NCBI RefSeq assembly: GCF_947503855.1 | Contig: NZ_CANNFF010000009.1 | Span: 100,120-164,119 of the forward strand | Reading direction: 5' to 3' | Length of the DNA: 64,000 nucleotides | DNA from: an uncultured Polaribacter sp. | GTDB taxonomy: Bacteria > Bacteroidota > Bacteroidia > Flavobacteriales > Flavobacteriaceae | In this document: positions 35,005 to 43,874 of the stretch, one piece after another | Position numbering within the stretch: position 1 is the stretch's first letter | Layout of the letters: each line of letters opens with the position of its first letter | Made by a program: the position numbers and the translations under genes | Notes under the pieces: generated by a model | Database searches by the model: none | The model's input: only the letters and a program-made list of their open reading frames with translations | What the model was told of the DNA's origin: nothing

Positions 35005-36528
35005 ATGGAATCAAATGTTCGTGTTCGTTTTGCGCCAAGTCCAACAGGACCGTTGCATATTGGTGGTGTAAGAACCGCTTTATATAATTATTTATTCGCT
35101 AAAAAACACCAAGGTACTTTTGTGTTAAGAATAGAAGATACAGACCAAACACGTTATGTAGCTAACGCAGAACAATATATAATTGACGCTTTACAATGGT
35201 GTAACATTCCTTTTGATGAAGGACCAAAAACAGATGATAAATTTGGGCCTTATAGACAATCTGAACGTAAAGAAATTTATAAAAAATATGTAGATATTTT
35301 AATAAATACAGGTTGGGCATATTATGCTTTTGATACTTCAGAGCAATTAGATGCACATAGAAAACAACACGAAAGTGAAGGTAAAACCTTTATGTACAAT
35401 TGGCACAATCGTGCAAAAGGCCGTTTGATAAATTCGTTGGTGTTGTCTGAAGATGAAGTGCAGCAAAAAATTAATGCTGGTGAAAAATTTGTAATTCGTT
35501 TTAAAACACCACAAGACGAAATTTTACAAATGGAAGATGAAATTAGAGGTAAAATTAGCATAGATACCAACACGTTAGATGACAAAATTTTATGTAAAAG
35601 TGATGGCATGCCAACATATCATTTAGCAAATGTTGTCGACGATCATTTAATGGAAATTTCTCATGTAATTCGTGGTGAAGAATGGTTACCATCTATGCCA
35701 TTACACGTTTTATTATACAGAGCTTTTGATTGGAAAGCTCCTAAATTTGCACATTTACCCTTAATTTTAAAACCCGTTGGTAAAGGTAAATTAAGTAAAA
35801 GAGATGGAGATAAATTAGGGTTTCCAGTGTTTCCTTTAAAGTATAGAAATGAAAAAACAGGAGATGTCTCTAGAGGTTATAAAGAAGATGGTTATTTTGT
35901 AGATGCATTTATAAATATGTTAGCTTTTTTAGGGTGGAATCCTGGTACAGAGCAAGAACTTTTTTCTTTAGAAAAATTAATACAAGAGTTTGATTTAAAA
36001 CGTGTTAGTAAATCTGGAGCTAAATTTAATCCAGATAAAACGAAATGGTTTCAGCAACAATACATGCAACTAAAATCAAATACAGCTTTAACTAATTTAT
36101 ACTTACCTATTTTAGAGGAAAAAGGAATTAAAACGGAAAAATCTTACGTTGAAAAGGTAATTTCATTAATAAAAGAAAGAGCTATTTTTATAGATGATTT
36201 TTGGGGTTTATCAGCTTTCTTTTTTACATCGCCAACAGAATTTGATGCAAAAGCTTCTAAAAAAAATTGGAAGCCAGAAACTGGCTCGTTAATGACAGAA
36301 TTAATTAATGTAATAGAAAGTATTGAAGATTTTTCATCAGAAAATACAGAAACACATATTAAAACTTGGATTACCAATAAAGAAATTGGTTTTGGTAAGG
36401 TAATGCAACCTTTACGACTTTCTTTGGTTGGTAAGTTAGCAGGTCCTCACCTATTTGATATTATAGCTATGATTGGTAAAGAAGAAACCATCAACAGAAT
36501 AGAAAATGCAATTCAGAAATTATCATGA
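35005..36528 (+). CDS. gltX: Glutamyl-tRNA synthetase
   Basis: GltX charges tRNA-Glu. The frame opens at a TTG at 34969, but the ATG at 35005 gives MESNVRVRFAPSPTGPLHIG, the standard start with the HIGH-like motif, and 507 residues. The KMSKS equivalent is GKGKLSKRDGDKLG (about 262-275). The C-terminal anticodon-binding domain is helical. No GlnS or GatCAB is in the window, so whether it is discriminating cannot be judged. The stop overlaps a micro-ORF by four bases. Confidence 0.97.
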   Translation: MESNVRVRFAPSPTGPLHIGGVRTALYNYLFAKKHQGTFVLRIEDTDQTRYVANAEQYIIDALQWCNIPFDEGPKTDDKFGPYRQSERKEIYKKYVDILINTGWAYYAFDTSEQLDAHRKQHESEGKTFMYNWHNRAKGRLINSLVLSEDEVQQKINAGEKFVIRFKTPQDEILQMEDEIRGKISIDTNTLDDKILCKSDGMPTYHLANVVDDHLMEISHVIRGEEWLPSMPLHVLLYRAFDWKAPKFAHLPLILKPVGKGKLSKRDGDKLGFPVFPLKYRNEKTGDVSRGYKEDGYFVDAFINMLAFLGWNPGTEQELFSLEKLIQEFDLKRVSKSGAKFNPDKTKWFQQQYMQLKSNTALTNLYLPILEEKGIKTEKSYVEKVISLIKERAIFIDDFWGLSAFFFTSPTEFDAKASKKNWKPETGSLMTELINVIESIEDFSSENTETHIKTWITNKEIGFGKVMQPLRLSLVGKLAGPHLFDIIAMIGKEETINRIENAIQKLS

Positions 36529-36599
36529 AATCAGAATTTGATTTAAGCGAAGCAGAAATGCGTTCTTATGGATATAAAATTATGGTTGCTATTTTATAA
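36525..36599 (+). CDS. 24-aa micro-ORF overlapping the gltX stop
   Basis: An ATGA overlap starts a short frame (MKSEFDLSEAEMRSYGYKIM and four more residues) ending TAA at 36597-36599. Its sequence recalls the N-terminus of group II PLP-dependent decarboxylases (EMRxYGYxIxDxI). It may be a remnant of a lost gene rather than a functional peptide. Confidence is low. Confidence 0.3.
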   Translation: MKSEFDLSEAEMRSYGYKIMVAIL

Positions 36600-36722
36600 G
36601 TACATGTTCTTAAAAGTTTTCTTAAAAAATTTATTATACCTATTTTTTACAATTAATATAATTAACAGCTGTTTTTCAGTATCTTTATACAGTATTAATT
36701 ATTAACATTAAAAAAATTAACT

Positions 36723-37646
36723 ATGCCACCTACTATTATTATTATTATTGTAGTTCTTGCAATTATTATTTTCGCATCTTATTTTATTGTAAAACAACAA
36801 ACAGCTGCAATTATAGAAACGTTTGGTAAATTTACAAGTATTCGTCAATCTGGTTTTCATTTAAAAATACCTGGAGTACAAAGAATTGCAGGTAGATTAA
36901 GTTTAAAAATACAGCAGTTAGATGTTATTATAGAAACCAAAACTTTAGATGATGTTTTTGTAAAGTTAAAGGTTTCAGTACAATATAAAGTGATAAAAGA
37001 CAAAGTATATGATGCTTTTTACAAATTAGATTACCCTCATGATCAAATAACATCTTACGTGTTTGATGTAGTAAGGGCAGAAGTACCAAAAATGAAATTA
37101 GATGATGTATTTGTTAAGAAAGATGATATTGCTATTGCAGTAAAATCTGAATTAAATGATGCTATGATGGAATATGGTTATGATATTATTAAAACCTTAG
37201 TTACAGATATAGATCCTGATGCACAAGTAAAAGCAGCAATGAACAGAATTAATGCTGCAGATAGAGAAAAAACAGCAGCACAATATGAAGGTGATGCACA
37301 ACGTATTTTAATTGTAGAAAAAGCAAAAGCAGAAGCAGAAAGTAAACGTTTACAAGGTCAAGGTATTGCAGATCAACGTAGAGAAATTGCACGCGGTTTA
37401 GAAGAATCTGTAGAAGTTTTAAATAAGGTTGGTATTAACTCTCAAGAAGCATCTGCATTGATTGTTGTAACACAACATTATGATACTTTACAATCTATTG
37501 GTCAAGAAACTAATAGTAACTTAATTTTATTGCCAAATTCGCCACAAGCAGGTAGCCAAATGTTAAATGACATGGTTGCAAGTTTTACAGCAAGTAACCA
37601 AATTGGAGAAGCTATGAAAACCGCAAAAAAGAAGGAAGAAAATTAA
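36723..37646 (+). CDS. SPFH/Band 7 (prohibitin-like) membrane protein
   Basis: This 307-residue protein has an N-terminal membrane helix (IIIIIVVLAIIIFASYFIV, residues 5-23), then the SPFH domain (about 24-200; TAAIIETFGKFTSIRQSGFHLKIP), then an alanine/glutamate-rich coiled coil (about 200-250). SPFH proteins form large membrane-associated rings or microdomains that organise proteases and stress functions. It has the slipin/HflK-like layout without a partner NfeD gene. A symmetrical terminator follows. Confidence 0.92.
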   Translation: MPPTIIIIIVVLAIIIFASYFIVKQQTAAIIETFGKFTSIRQSGFHLKIPGVQRIAGRLSLKIQQLDVIIETKTLDDVFVKLKVSVQYKVIKDKVYDAFYKLDYPHDQITSYVFDVVRAEVPKMKLDDVFVKKDDIAIAVKSELNDAMMEYGYDIIKTLVTDIDPDAQVKAAMNRINAADREKTAAQYEGDAQRILIVEKAKAEAESKRLQGQGIADQRREIARGLEESVEVLNKVGINSQEASALIVVTQHYDTLQSIGQETNSNLILLPNSPQAGSQMLNDMVASFTASNQIGEAMKTAKKKEEN

Positions 37647-37654
37647 TGTAAAAT

Positions 37655-37693
37655 TAAAAAAAAAAGTGCTATCAAATGATAGCGCTTTTTTTT
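37655..37693. terminator. Bidirectional terminator after SPFH gene
   Basis: AGTGCTATCA and TGATAGCGCT (37665-37686) form a tight hairpin with a 2-base loop and one wobble pair, flanked by long A and T runs. It serves the SPFH gene and the convergent tatA. Confidence 0.9.
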
Positions 37694-37712
37694 CGTTTAT
37701 ATGTTAACTATT

Positions 37713-37901
37713 CTATTTCTTCTCTTCAATTTTTTCTTCAGAATCATCTTTAGAAGCGTTTTTAAACTCTTTAATACCACTTCCTAAACCTTTCATTAAC
37801 TCTGGTATTTTTCTTCCTCCAAAAAGTAATAACACAACCACTAATATAATAATTACTTGTGGACCGCCAATAAAACCCGATACTATTGATAAACTATACA
37901 T
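37713..37901 (-). CDS. tatA: Second TatA-family translocase subunit, short form
   Basis: This 62-residue TatA has the membrane helix [20 protein letters not shown] (about 12-31) with the [20 protein letters not shown] hinge/amphipathic helix and a short Lys/Glu tail. It is the usual short Bacteroidota TatA, in contrast to the 93-residue paralogue at 22.6 kb. It has a good -33/-7 promoter. Confidence 0.92.
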   Translation of the reverse strand: MYSLSIVSGFIGGPQVIIILVVVLLLFGGRKIPELMKGLGSGIKEFKNASKDDSEEKIEEKK

Positions 37902-37922
37902 TTCTTCTTTAATTTAATAGTA

Positions 37923-37950
37923 CAAAGATACAAAAAAGGTTGTTATACAA
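37923..37950 (-). promoter_or_regulatory. Promoter of short tatA
   Basis: On the minus strand, TTG (37950-37948) and TATCTTTG (37930-37923) are separated by 17 bases, matching the Bacteroidota TTG/TAnnTTTG pattern. The -7 box lies 21 bases before the ATG. Confidence 0.6.
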
Positions 37951-37970
37951 ACTCTTTTGTATTTCTTCTG

Positions 37971-38660
37971 TTAATTTCTTTTTTCTATAATACCACCAAT
38001 TAATTTTTTATCTTTTACAACCTCTGGGTTTCCTTTATAAAAAATAGTACCACCAAAACTAACTTTAGCATTTAAAGTTTCGCCTGGGTTTACTTCTGCT
38101 TTTGCTCCAGTTCCTGATTTTACATTAGAATTACCAGCAACTTGTAAATTAAAACCATGATAAATACCATATAAATCTACATCTATTTCTTGATTTTTTG
38201 CAGTACCAGAAAGTTTTACAATACCACCAGAAGAAGCTCTAACAATTAAATAATTAGTTTTTGTGGTTAGGTTGATAAATGCTCTTTCTTGTGCATTTAC
38301 CTCTAATTTATCTTGATAAAAATCTTTACTTGTTATAGTTGCACTTTCATTTGCGTCTATAATATTAATAGCTCTATTATAATATAATTTTACCAGTATT
38401 TTACCATCTGCTGCATTGTCTGCAGGAGTTAAAGAAAATGGTAAAGACAATTTTAATGTATTATTTACATTTTTAATTTTAACCATTTCAGACTTTTCTC
38501 CAGTTATTTCTAACTTTTGATCTGTACTTTTAATCAACTCTACTTCTATACCATTATAAACTTTTAGAATATTATAATCTCCTAAGTTTTTATTTACTGT
38601 AGATTGTGCAGTAACTGTTAATCCAATAAAAAACAGCAATATAAAATTAAGTTTTTTCAT
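37971..38660 (-). CDS. GIN-domain (DUF2807) exported protein
   Basis: This 229-residue protein has signal peptide MKKLNFILLFFIGLTVTAQ and then the GIN domain (putative auto-transporter adhesin head, DUF2807), a right-handed beta-helix-like repeat fold. Typical phrases are VYNGIEVELIKS, EITGEKSEMVKIKN, ASSGGIVKLSG and ATITSKDF. Such proteins are surface or periplasmic in Bacteroidota with no settled role. It stands alone between tatA and rnr on the minus strand. Confidence 0.85.
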   Translation of the reverse strand: MKKLNFILLFFIGLTVTAQSTVNKNLGDYNILKVYNGIEVELIKSTDQKLEITGEKSEMVKIKNVNNTLKLSLPFSLTPADNAADGKILVKLYYNRAINIIDANESATITSKDFYQDKLEVNAQERAFINLTTKTNYLIVRASSGGIVKLSGTAKNQEIDVDLYGIYHGFNLQVAGNSNVKSGTGAKAEVNPGETLNAKVSFGGTIFYKGNPEVVKDKKLIGGIIEKRN

Positions 38661-38895
38661 TTTTTTAAATTTGATTTGATAATTACTTTAATAATTATAC
38701 CAATTATAACGATTTTTTTAGCTCTCTATTACATAAATAACGTTAAAATTTATCTCATTTTTAGCGTTTTTCTAGTAATTTAATTTAATAATATTTTATC
38801 TTTTATAACTCGTATACTAATATATTTTTTATAACAATTAATCATAATATATAAATGATATTTTATTTTTGTTAGAAGAATAACTAAAATATTAA

Positions 38896-41160
38896 TTAAT
38901 CCTCAATTAAGTTAAAATCTAAGTGCTTGCGTTCTAAATCTGTTTTCTTTACTTGAACGCTTACATCATCTCCTAGTTGATACATTTGTTTGGTAGATTG
39001 CCCTACAATAGCATATTGTTTTTCATCAAAAATATAATAATCGCTTTTTATATCTCTAATACGAACCATACCTTCACATTTATTTTGTTTTATTTCAACA
39101 TAAATACCCCATTCTGTAACACCTGTAATTACCCCTTCAAAAATTTCATTTTTATGTTCTTGCATGTATTTTACCTGCATGTATTTTATAGAATCTCGTT
39201 CAGCTTTACTAGCTAACTCCTCTCTTTTTGAAGAATGCTTACATTTTTCTTCATAAGAAAGCGCTTTTGGGCTGTTTCCACCATCTAAATAATGCTGTAA
39301 TAATCTATGTGTCATTACATCTGGATAACGTCTAATTGGTGATGTAAAATGACTGTAATAGTTAAAAGCTAATCCATAATGACCAATGTTTTGGGTTGTA
39401 TAAACAGCTTTAGACATGGTTCTAATAGTTAAAGTTTCTATCATATTAGATTCTGCTTTACCATGTACATCACTTAAAAGTTGATTTAAAGAGTCTGATG
39501 TGGTTTCTTTTGTATCTGTATTAATTTTATAACCAAATTTGCTAATAATATTCTGTAAAGAAGCTAATTTTTCTACATCTGGCTCATCATGAACTCTATA
39601 AATAAAAGTTTTACCAGAAGGTCTGCCTTGTTTTTGTCCTATAAATTCAGCTACTTTTCTATTGGCTAATAACATAAATTCTTCAATTAATTTATTAGCA
39701 TCTTTAGAGGATTTAAAAAATACTCCAACAGGATTTGCTTCTTCATCTAAGTGAAACTTTACTTCTACTCTATCAAAAGAAATAGCACCTTGTTTCATAC
39801 GTTTTTTACGTAATTTTTTTGCTAATTCATCTAATTTTAAAGTAGCCTCTACAATTTCTGTAGAAACTTTATAAGCAGCTCCTGTTATAGAAACATCATT
39901 AGGAATTGTATTTTTAAAAGACTTTTTGATACTTATATTCTCATCCTTCGAAAATTCACTCGAAGTGACGCTTTTGTTTTCTTGATTCTGCTCTATTAAA
40001 TATTGTGCTTCTTCATATGCAAAACGCTGGTCTGAATAGGTTACTGTTCTACCAAACCACTCGCCTACTATTTGTGCTTTTTCATTAATTTCAAAAACTG
40101 CAGAAAAAGTTAATTTTTCTTCATTAGGCCTTAAAGAACAAACACCATTAGATAACATTTCTGGTAACATAGGTACTACCCTATCTACTAAATATACAGA
40201 GGTTGCACGTTCGTAAGCTTCGTGATCTAAAATAGTGTCTTGTTGTAAATAATGAGAAACATCTGCAATGTGAATACCAACTTCGTAATTTCCATTTTCT
40301 AACTTAGTAAAAGACAATGCATCATCAAAATCTTTAGCATCTTTAGGATCTATGGTAAAAGTTAAATCTTTACGCATATCTCTACGTTTGCTAATTTCAT
40401 CTTTAGTAATTTCTATGGATAGATTTTCGGCATCTTTTTCTACTTCTGCAGGAAACTCGTAGGGTAAATCGTATTCTAATAAAATGGAGTGCATTTCTGT
40501 ATTATGATCTCCTGGTTTTCCTAATACTGTGGTGATTTTACCAAATGGGTTTTTAGAATTTTCTGGCCAATCAGAAATGGTAGCTTGTACTTTATCTCCA
40601 TGTTCTGCACCATTCATTTTATTTTGCGATATAAAAATATCTGCATACATTTTGTTATTATCTGGAATTACAAAACCAAAATTTTTATTTTTTTGTAAAA
40701 CCCCAACAAATTCCGTTTTTGCGCGTTCTAAAACTTCTACAATGTCTGCTTCTACTTTTTTACTTCTTTTACGCTGATAAATATAAGCTCTAACCACATC
40801 TCCATGCAATCCTTTTCCTAAATTAACATTGGGTATAAAAATATCATCTTCATAATCATCTGTTATAAAATATCCATTTCCATTTGATGTAATATCTAAA
40901 GTTCCTATAGAGTATTTACGGTCTTCGTTTATTTGAAACTTACCTCTATCTACTTCTTTTATTTTTTTAGTTGCTGTTAGTTCTGTTAATTTTTTTAAAA
41001 TTTGAGTTTTACCATCAGTATCAGAAATACCTAATTTACCAGCAATTTGTTTGTAATTATAAAACTTACTACTATCTTCATTTAAAATTCTAAAGATATT
41101 TCTGGTTAAATCTTTAATAATTTTACCTTTCTTTTTATATATTTTCTTCTTTTTTGGCAT
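38896..41160 (-). CDS. rnr: Ribonuclease R with an in-frame repeat-derived insertion
   Basis: RNase R is a processive 3'-5' exoribonuclease that degrades structured RNA. In order the 754 residues show a winged-helix N-terminus (about 15-75), cold-shock domains (about 85-230), the RNB catalytic domain with TIDPKDAKDFDDALSF (about 256-271, Mg-binding Asp cluster) and HFTSPIRRYPDVMTHRLLQH, and a C-terminal S1 domain from about 670. Residues about 393-416 (plus-strand 39913-39984) form an unusual segment, around SVTSSEFSKDENIS, between two conserved parts of RNB. Its DNA holds a palindromic hairpin, suggesting that a repeat element inserted in frame. Divergent from rpiB across the candidate origin. 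Confidence 0.95.
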   Translation of the reverse strand: MPKKKKIYKKKGKIIKDLTRNIFRILNEDSSKFYNYKQIAGKLGISDTDGKTQILKKLTELTATKKIKEVDRGKFQINEDRKYSIGTLDITSNGNGYFITDDYEDDIFIPNVNLGKGLHGDVVRAYIYQRKRSKKVEADIVEVLERAKTEFVGVLQKNKNFGFVIPDNNKMYADIFISQNKMNGAEHGDKVQATISDWPENSKNPFGKITTVLGKPGDHNTEMHSILLEYDLPYEFPAEVEKDAENLSIEITKDEISKRRDMRKDLTFTIDPKDAKDFDDALSFTKLENGNYEVGIHIADVSHYLQQDTILDHEAYERATSVYLVDRVVPMLPEMLSNGVCSLRPNEEKLTFSAVFEINEKAQIVGEWFGRTVTYSDQRFAYEEAQYLIEQNQENKSVTSSEFSKDENISIKKSFKNTIPNDVSITGAAYKVSTEIVEATLKLDELAKKLRKKRMKQGAISFDRVEVKFHLDEEANPVGVFFKSSKDANKLIEEFMLLANRKVAEFIGQKQGRPSGKTFIYRVHDEPDVEKLASLQNIISKFGYKINTDTKETTSDSLNQLLSDVHGKAESNMIETLTIRTMSKAVYTTQNIGHYGLAFNYYSHFTSPIRRYPDVMTHRLLQHYLDGGNSPKALSYEEKCKHSSKREELASKAERDSIKYMQVKYMQEHKNEIFEGVITGVTEWGIYVEIKQNKCEGMVRIRDIKSDYYIFDEKQYAIVGQSTKQMYQLGDDVSVQVKKTDLERKHLDFNLIED
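39946..39965. repeat. Palindromic repeat inside rnr
   Basis: CTTCGA (39946-39951) and TCGAAG (39960-39965) form a 6-bp stem with an 8-base loop within the unusual rnr insertion. The surrounding sequence (GTCACTTCGAGTGAATTTTC on the minus strand) resembles a dispersed intergenic repeat I associate with marine flavobacteria. Confidence 0.5.
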
Positions 41161-42108
41161 ATACTACAGTGTATTTTTAAAGTGATCCCAAAATACAATT
41201 ATTTGTGTTGAATCTTATTAATTAAGTGTTATGATTCTTTGCTTGTATTTTGATTGTATGTTAATTTTTAAATGGAATTTTTATTACTTATGGAAGTACT
41301 ACTTTATAAACCTAAAAATAAGTAATATTCTTTATTTAAAATACAATTGTAATAAAACGATATTAGAATAGTATTTAGAAATATATTTCGATTATAGAGA
41401 AGGATGTCTTTTTAAAGATTCGAAATACTAATGCAAACATAGGTAAAAACTTTGTATATAACTATTTTACTTTCTTTTCTATTTTAATCTTCTTTTTCTA
41501 GAAAATTTAAACACTTATAAACATTCTATATTATAATTATTTTTCTTTTAGAAAATTTTAAAAAAAATATGATGTTTATAATAGTATGTGAATAGTTACT
41601 ATAAATTTTTAAACTTTTATTTTTATGTATGAGTTATTAAAAATAGCTGACAATTTATAAGTTATTTAAATCCTTAAAAATCAACTTTAAAATACAGTTG
41701 TTAACAATAGTTATAAACAGCTATCAACCTATTTTAACTCATAACTATTTTACTTTTCTATGTAAATAAATTGTAAATTTTATGTTGATAAAGTTTTATC
41801 AAAAATCAATAAAAAAAGTTGCGTATATCAATTTACTACTTGTATTGTAATAATTTTTTTACCCACCAAAAAAACTTACGAGTTTTTCAATACAACTTCT
41901 TAACATTCTCTTAAAACGCTAAAAACTTAAAAATTAAAGAGTTATTAAAATTGTATAAAATAACGTTGTTTATAACTGTTGATAAGCATAAATTTCTATA
42001 TTTTTGTTGATGTAACTTCGTCATTACGAATGTAATGAAGTAATCTTTTTATTTATGAACAGATACTTTATTATTTTTCTTGTAATGGTAAAATTTAAAA
42101 AATAAATA
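41161..42108. other. Candidate replication origin (oriC), AT-rich intergenic region
   Basis: This is the longest gene-free stretch (948 bases), extremely AT-rich, between divergent rnr and rpiB. DnaA-box-like nonamers are present. TTATCAACA (one change from TTATCCACA) occurs at 41783-41791 and 41977-41985 on the minus strand. TTATAAACA (two changes) occurs at 41515-41523 (+), 41573-41581 (-), 41711-41719 (+) and 41967-41975 (-). The last pair is nearly contiguous (41967-41985). Genes to the right are mostly on the plus strand. The parS-like sites at 28 and 30 kb support an origin-proximal location. GC skew was not computed, so this remains a candidate. Confidence 0.4.
42015..42046. repeat. 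Dispersed-repeat remnant upstream of rpiB
   Basis: ACTTC-gTCATTAC (42015-42027) pairs with GTAATGAAGT (42032-42041) and is followed by AATCT. It resembles the widespread GTCATTnCGA...GAAGnAATCT repeat type of bacterial genomes. Confidence 0.5.
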
Positions 42109-42543
42109 ATGACAATTGCCATAGGAAACGATCACGCAGGAACTGAATACAAGTTCGAAATTATTAAACATTTAGAAGAAAAAGGACATTCTGTAATAAA
42201 TTTTGGTACAGATACTAATAGTTCTATGGATTATCCAGATGCAATACATCCAACAGCAGATGCTGTAGAATCTGGTAAAGCAGAATTAGGTATTATTTTA
42301 TGTGGTTCTGGAAATGGCGCACAAATTACTGCTAACAAACACCAAGGTATTAGAGCTGCTTTATGTTGGAATAAAGAGTTGGTTGCTTTAACAAGACAAC
42401 ATAATGATGCGAATGTTTTAACTATTCCTGCACGTTTTGTGTCTTTACAACAAGCAATTGGTTTTGTAGACGTTTTTTTAAATACAGAATTCGAGGGTGG
42501 AAGACATGCTACAAGAGTAAATAAAATTTCTTGTGCTGGGTAA
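42109..42543 (+). CDS. rpiB: Ribose-5-phosphate isomerase B
   Basis: RpiB interconverts ribose-5-phosphate and ribulose-5-phosphate in the pentose phosphate pathway. The 144-residue protein begins MTIAIGNDHAGTEYKFEII, with DYPDAIHPTADAV and the catalytic-loop ILCGSGNGAQITANKHQGIR (about 63-82). The position equivalent to the catalytic Cys (family motif GTGxG/GSGNG with preceding C) is C64 in ILCGSG. RpiA is not seen. Normal length. Confidence 0.95.
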   Translation: MTIAIGNDHAGTEYKFEIIKHLEEKGHSVINFGTDTNSSMDYPDAIHPTADAVESGKAELGIILCGSGNGAQITANKHQGIRAALCWNKELVALTRQHNDANVLTIPARFVSLQQAIGFVDVFLNTEFEGGRHATRVNKISCAG

Positions 42544-42588
42544 TTTTTTCTTTCATTACTGTAGAGATAAGAATCTATTTTTAAAGTT

Positions 42589-43032
42589 ATGAATTTTAGA
42601 ACAAAATTCTTTTCAGAATTAACCACAACAGAATTGTATCAAATACTACAATTACGTTCTGAAGTTTTTGTGGTTGAGCAAGACTGCGTGTATCAAGATG
42701 TTGATTTTAAAGACCAAAAAGCAATCCATATTTTTGGTAAAAAAAATGATAAAATTATTGCTTACACACGTATTTTTAAACCTGGAGATTATTTTAAAAA
42801 TGCAAGTATTGGTAGAGTAGTGGTTGCTGCAAACCAAAGAAAATTTGGTTATGGACATCAAATAATGAAAGTTTCTATAGATACCATAAAAAAATATTTT
42901 AAAGTTGATGAAGTTACTATTTCTGCTCAAAAATATTTACAAAAATTTTACGAATCTCATCAATTTAAACAAATAGGAGATGAGTATTTAGAAGATGGAA
43001 TACCTCATATAAGAATGGATAGAGAATTTTAA
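42589..43032 (+). CDS. ElaA-like GNAT N-acetyltransferase
   Basis: This 147-residue GNAT-fold protein has the ElaA subfamily opening, LYQILQLRSEVFVVEQDCVY followed by QDVD, the central ASIGRVVVAANQRKFGYGHQIM with the acetyl-CoA-binding R-x2-GxG/H-like loop (about 75-95), and a C-terminal AQKYLQKFYESHQFKQIGDEY. Substrates of ElaA proteins are not established. It follows rpiB by 46 bases and may be co-transcribed. Confidence 0.88.
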   Translation: MNFRTKFFSELTTTELYQILQLRSEVFVVEQDCVYQDVDFKDQKAIHIFGKKNDKIIAYTRIFKPGDYFKNASIGRVVVAANQRKFGYGHQIMKVSIDTIKKYFKVDEVTISAQKYLQKFYESHQFKQIGDEYLEDGIPHIRMDREF

Positions 43033-43076
43033 TTAGATTAATAAATATTTTCTATTTTATTATCACAACCACCTTT

Positions 43077-43190
43077 TTATTTTTTTTCACTTTTTTTATT
43101 CATTTTGTAGATTAAATACCCAAAACCTACCAAAAAGTGTAAAATAATTATGACAGCAACAATGTAAATTGTAGTGTTAGAATTATCCAT
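43077..43190 (-). CDS. Small single-span membrane protein, 37 aa
   Basis: ATG at 43190 to TAA at 43077-43079 encodes 37 residues: a short polar N-terminus (MDNSNTTIY), one membrane helix (IVAVIIILHFLVGFGYLIY, about 10-28) and a lysine-rich tail (KMNKKSEKK), giving a positive-inside orientation. The design is that of a real small membrane protein and not random. It lies downstream of the pseudouridine synthase gene on the same strand. Function unknown. Confidence 0.6.
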   Translation of the reverse strand: MDNSNTTIYIVAVIIILHFLVGFGYLIYKMNKKSEKK

Positions 43191-43235
43191 AGTTCCAAAA
43201 TTAAATAGAATTAAAAATATAGAAGGTAATATTTG

Positions 43236-43805
43236 TTACATTAAACTATCTACCTCTAGAACTTCACCAACTTCTAAATTTCCTAATTCAATTTTTCCAA
43301 TACGAACTCTTATTAATCGTAAGGTAGGAAAACCCACGGCAGCTGTCATTTTTCTAACTTGTCTAAATTTTCCTTCTCTAATACAAATAGAAACCCAACT
43401 TGTTGGGCCATGTCTAGCATCTCTAATTTTTTGACTTCTTAACGGAAAATTAGGATCTTTAATTATAGCAGCTTTCCCTGGTTTTGTTAGATATTTTTTT
43501 CCATTAAAACCAATTTCTACACCTTTTTTAAGTTGATGAATTTCGTTTTCAGTAATAATTCCATCTACTTGAACATAATATTCTTTTTCGTATTTACTAC
43601 TTCTAATTGCTTCAGATACTTTACCATCTGTTGTTAATAAAAGTAAGCCCTCAGAAGGCACATCTAATCTTCCAATTGCCATAGTTCCCTTAGGAAAATT
43701 AAACAATTCTCCTAACAATCTTTTCTTGCGTTTAGCAGGGTTTACAAACTGAGAAATCATTCCCCATGGTTTGTGAATGACAAAATGATGATGATTTTTA
43801 ATCAA
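43236..43805 (-). CDS. rRNA large-subunit pseudouridine synthase, RluE/RsuA family
   Basis: This 189-residue enzyme lacks the S4 domain and matches RluE in size. It has HFVIHKPWGMISQF near the start, the catalytic AIGRLDVPSEGLLLLTTDGK (Asp of GRLD at about residue 48), and the C-terminal REGKFRQVRKMTAAVGFPTLRLIRVRIG (residues about 144-171). In E. coli RluE makes pseudouridine 2457 in 23S rRNA; the site here is inferred. The start appears to be TTG at 43805, as no ATG precedes the conserved region. Confidence 0.9.
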   Translation of the reverse strand: MIKNHHHFVIHKPWGMISQFVNPAKRKKRLLGELFNFPKGTMAIGRLDVPSEGLLLLTTDGKVSEAIRSSKYEKEYYVQVDGIITENEIHQLKKGVEIGFNGKKYLTKPGKAAIIKDPNFPLRSQKIRDARHGPTSWVSICIREGKFRQVRKMTAAVGFPTLRLIRVRIGKIELGNLEVGEVLEVDSLM

Positions 43806-43874
43806 ATTATAAAATTTTAAATTGCACTTAAAATTCGTTTTCCTCTCTAAGAGTCGTATATTTTATTTAGAAAA

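Noticed and set aside
36525..36720. Frameshifted full decarboxylase gene after gltX
   Set aside because: Beyond the 24 codons no frame continues decarboxylase-like sequence, so only a micro-ORF is reported.
42231..42626. 131-aa minus-strand ORF opposite rpiB
   Set aside because: A shadow frame of rpiB; the plus-strand gene has clear RpiB motifs.
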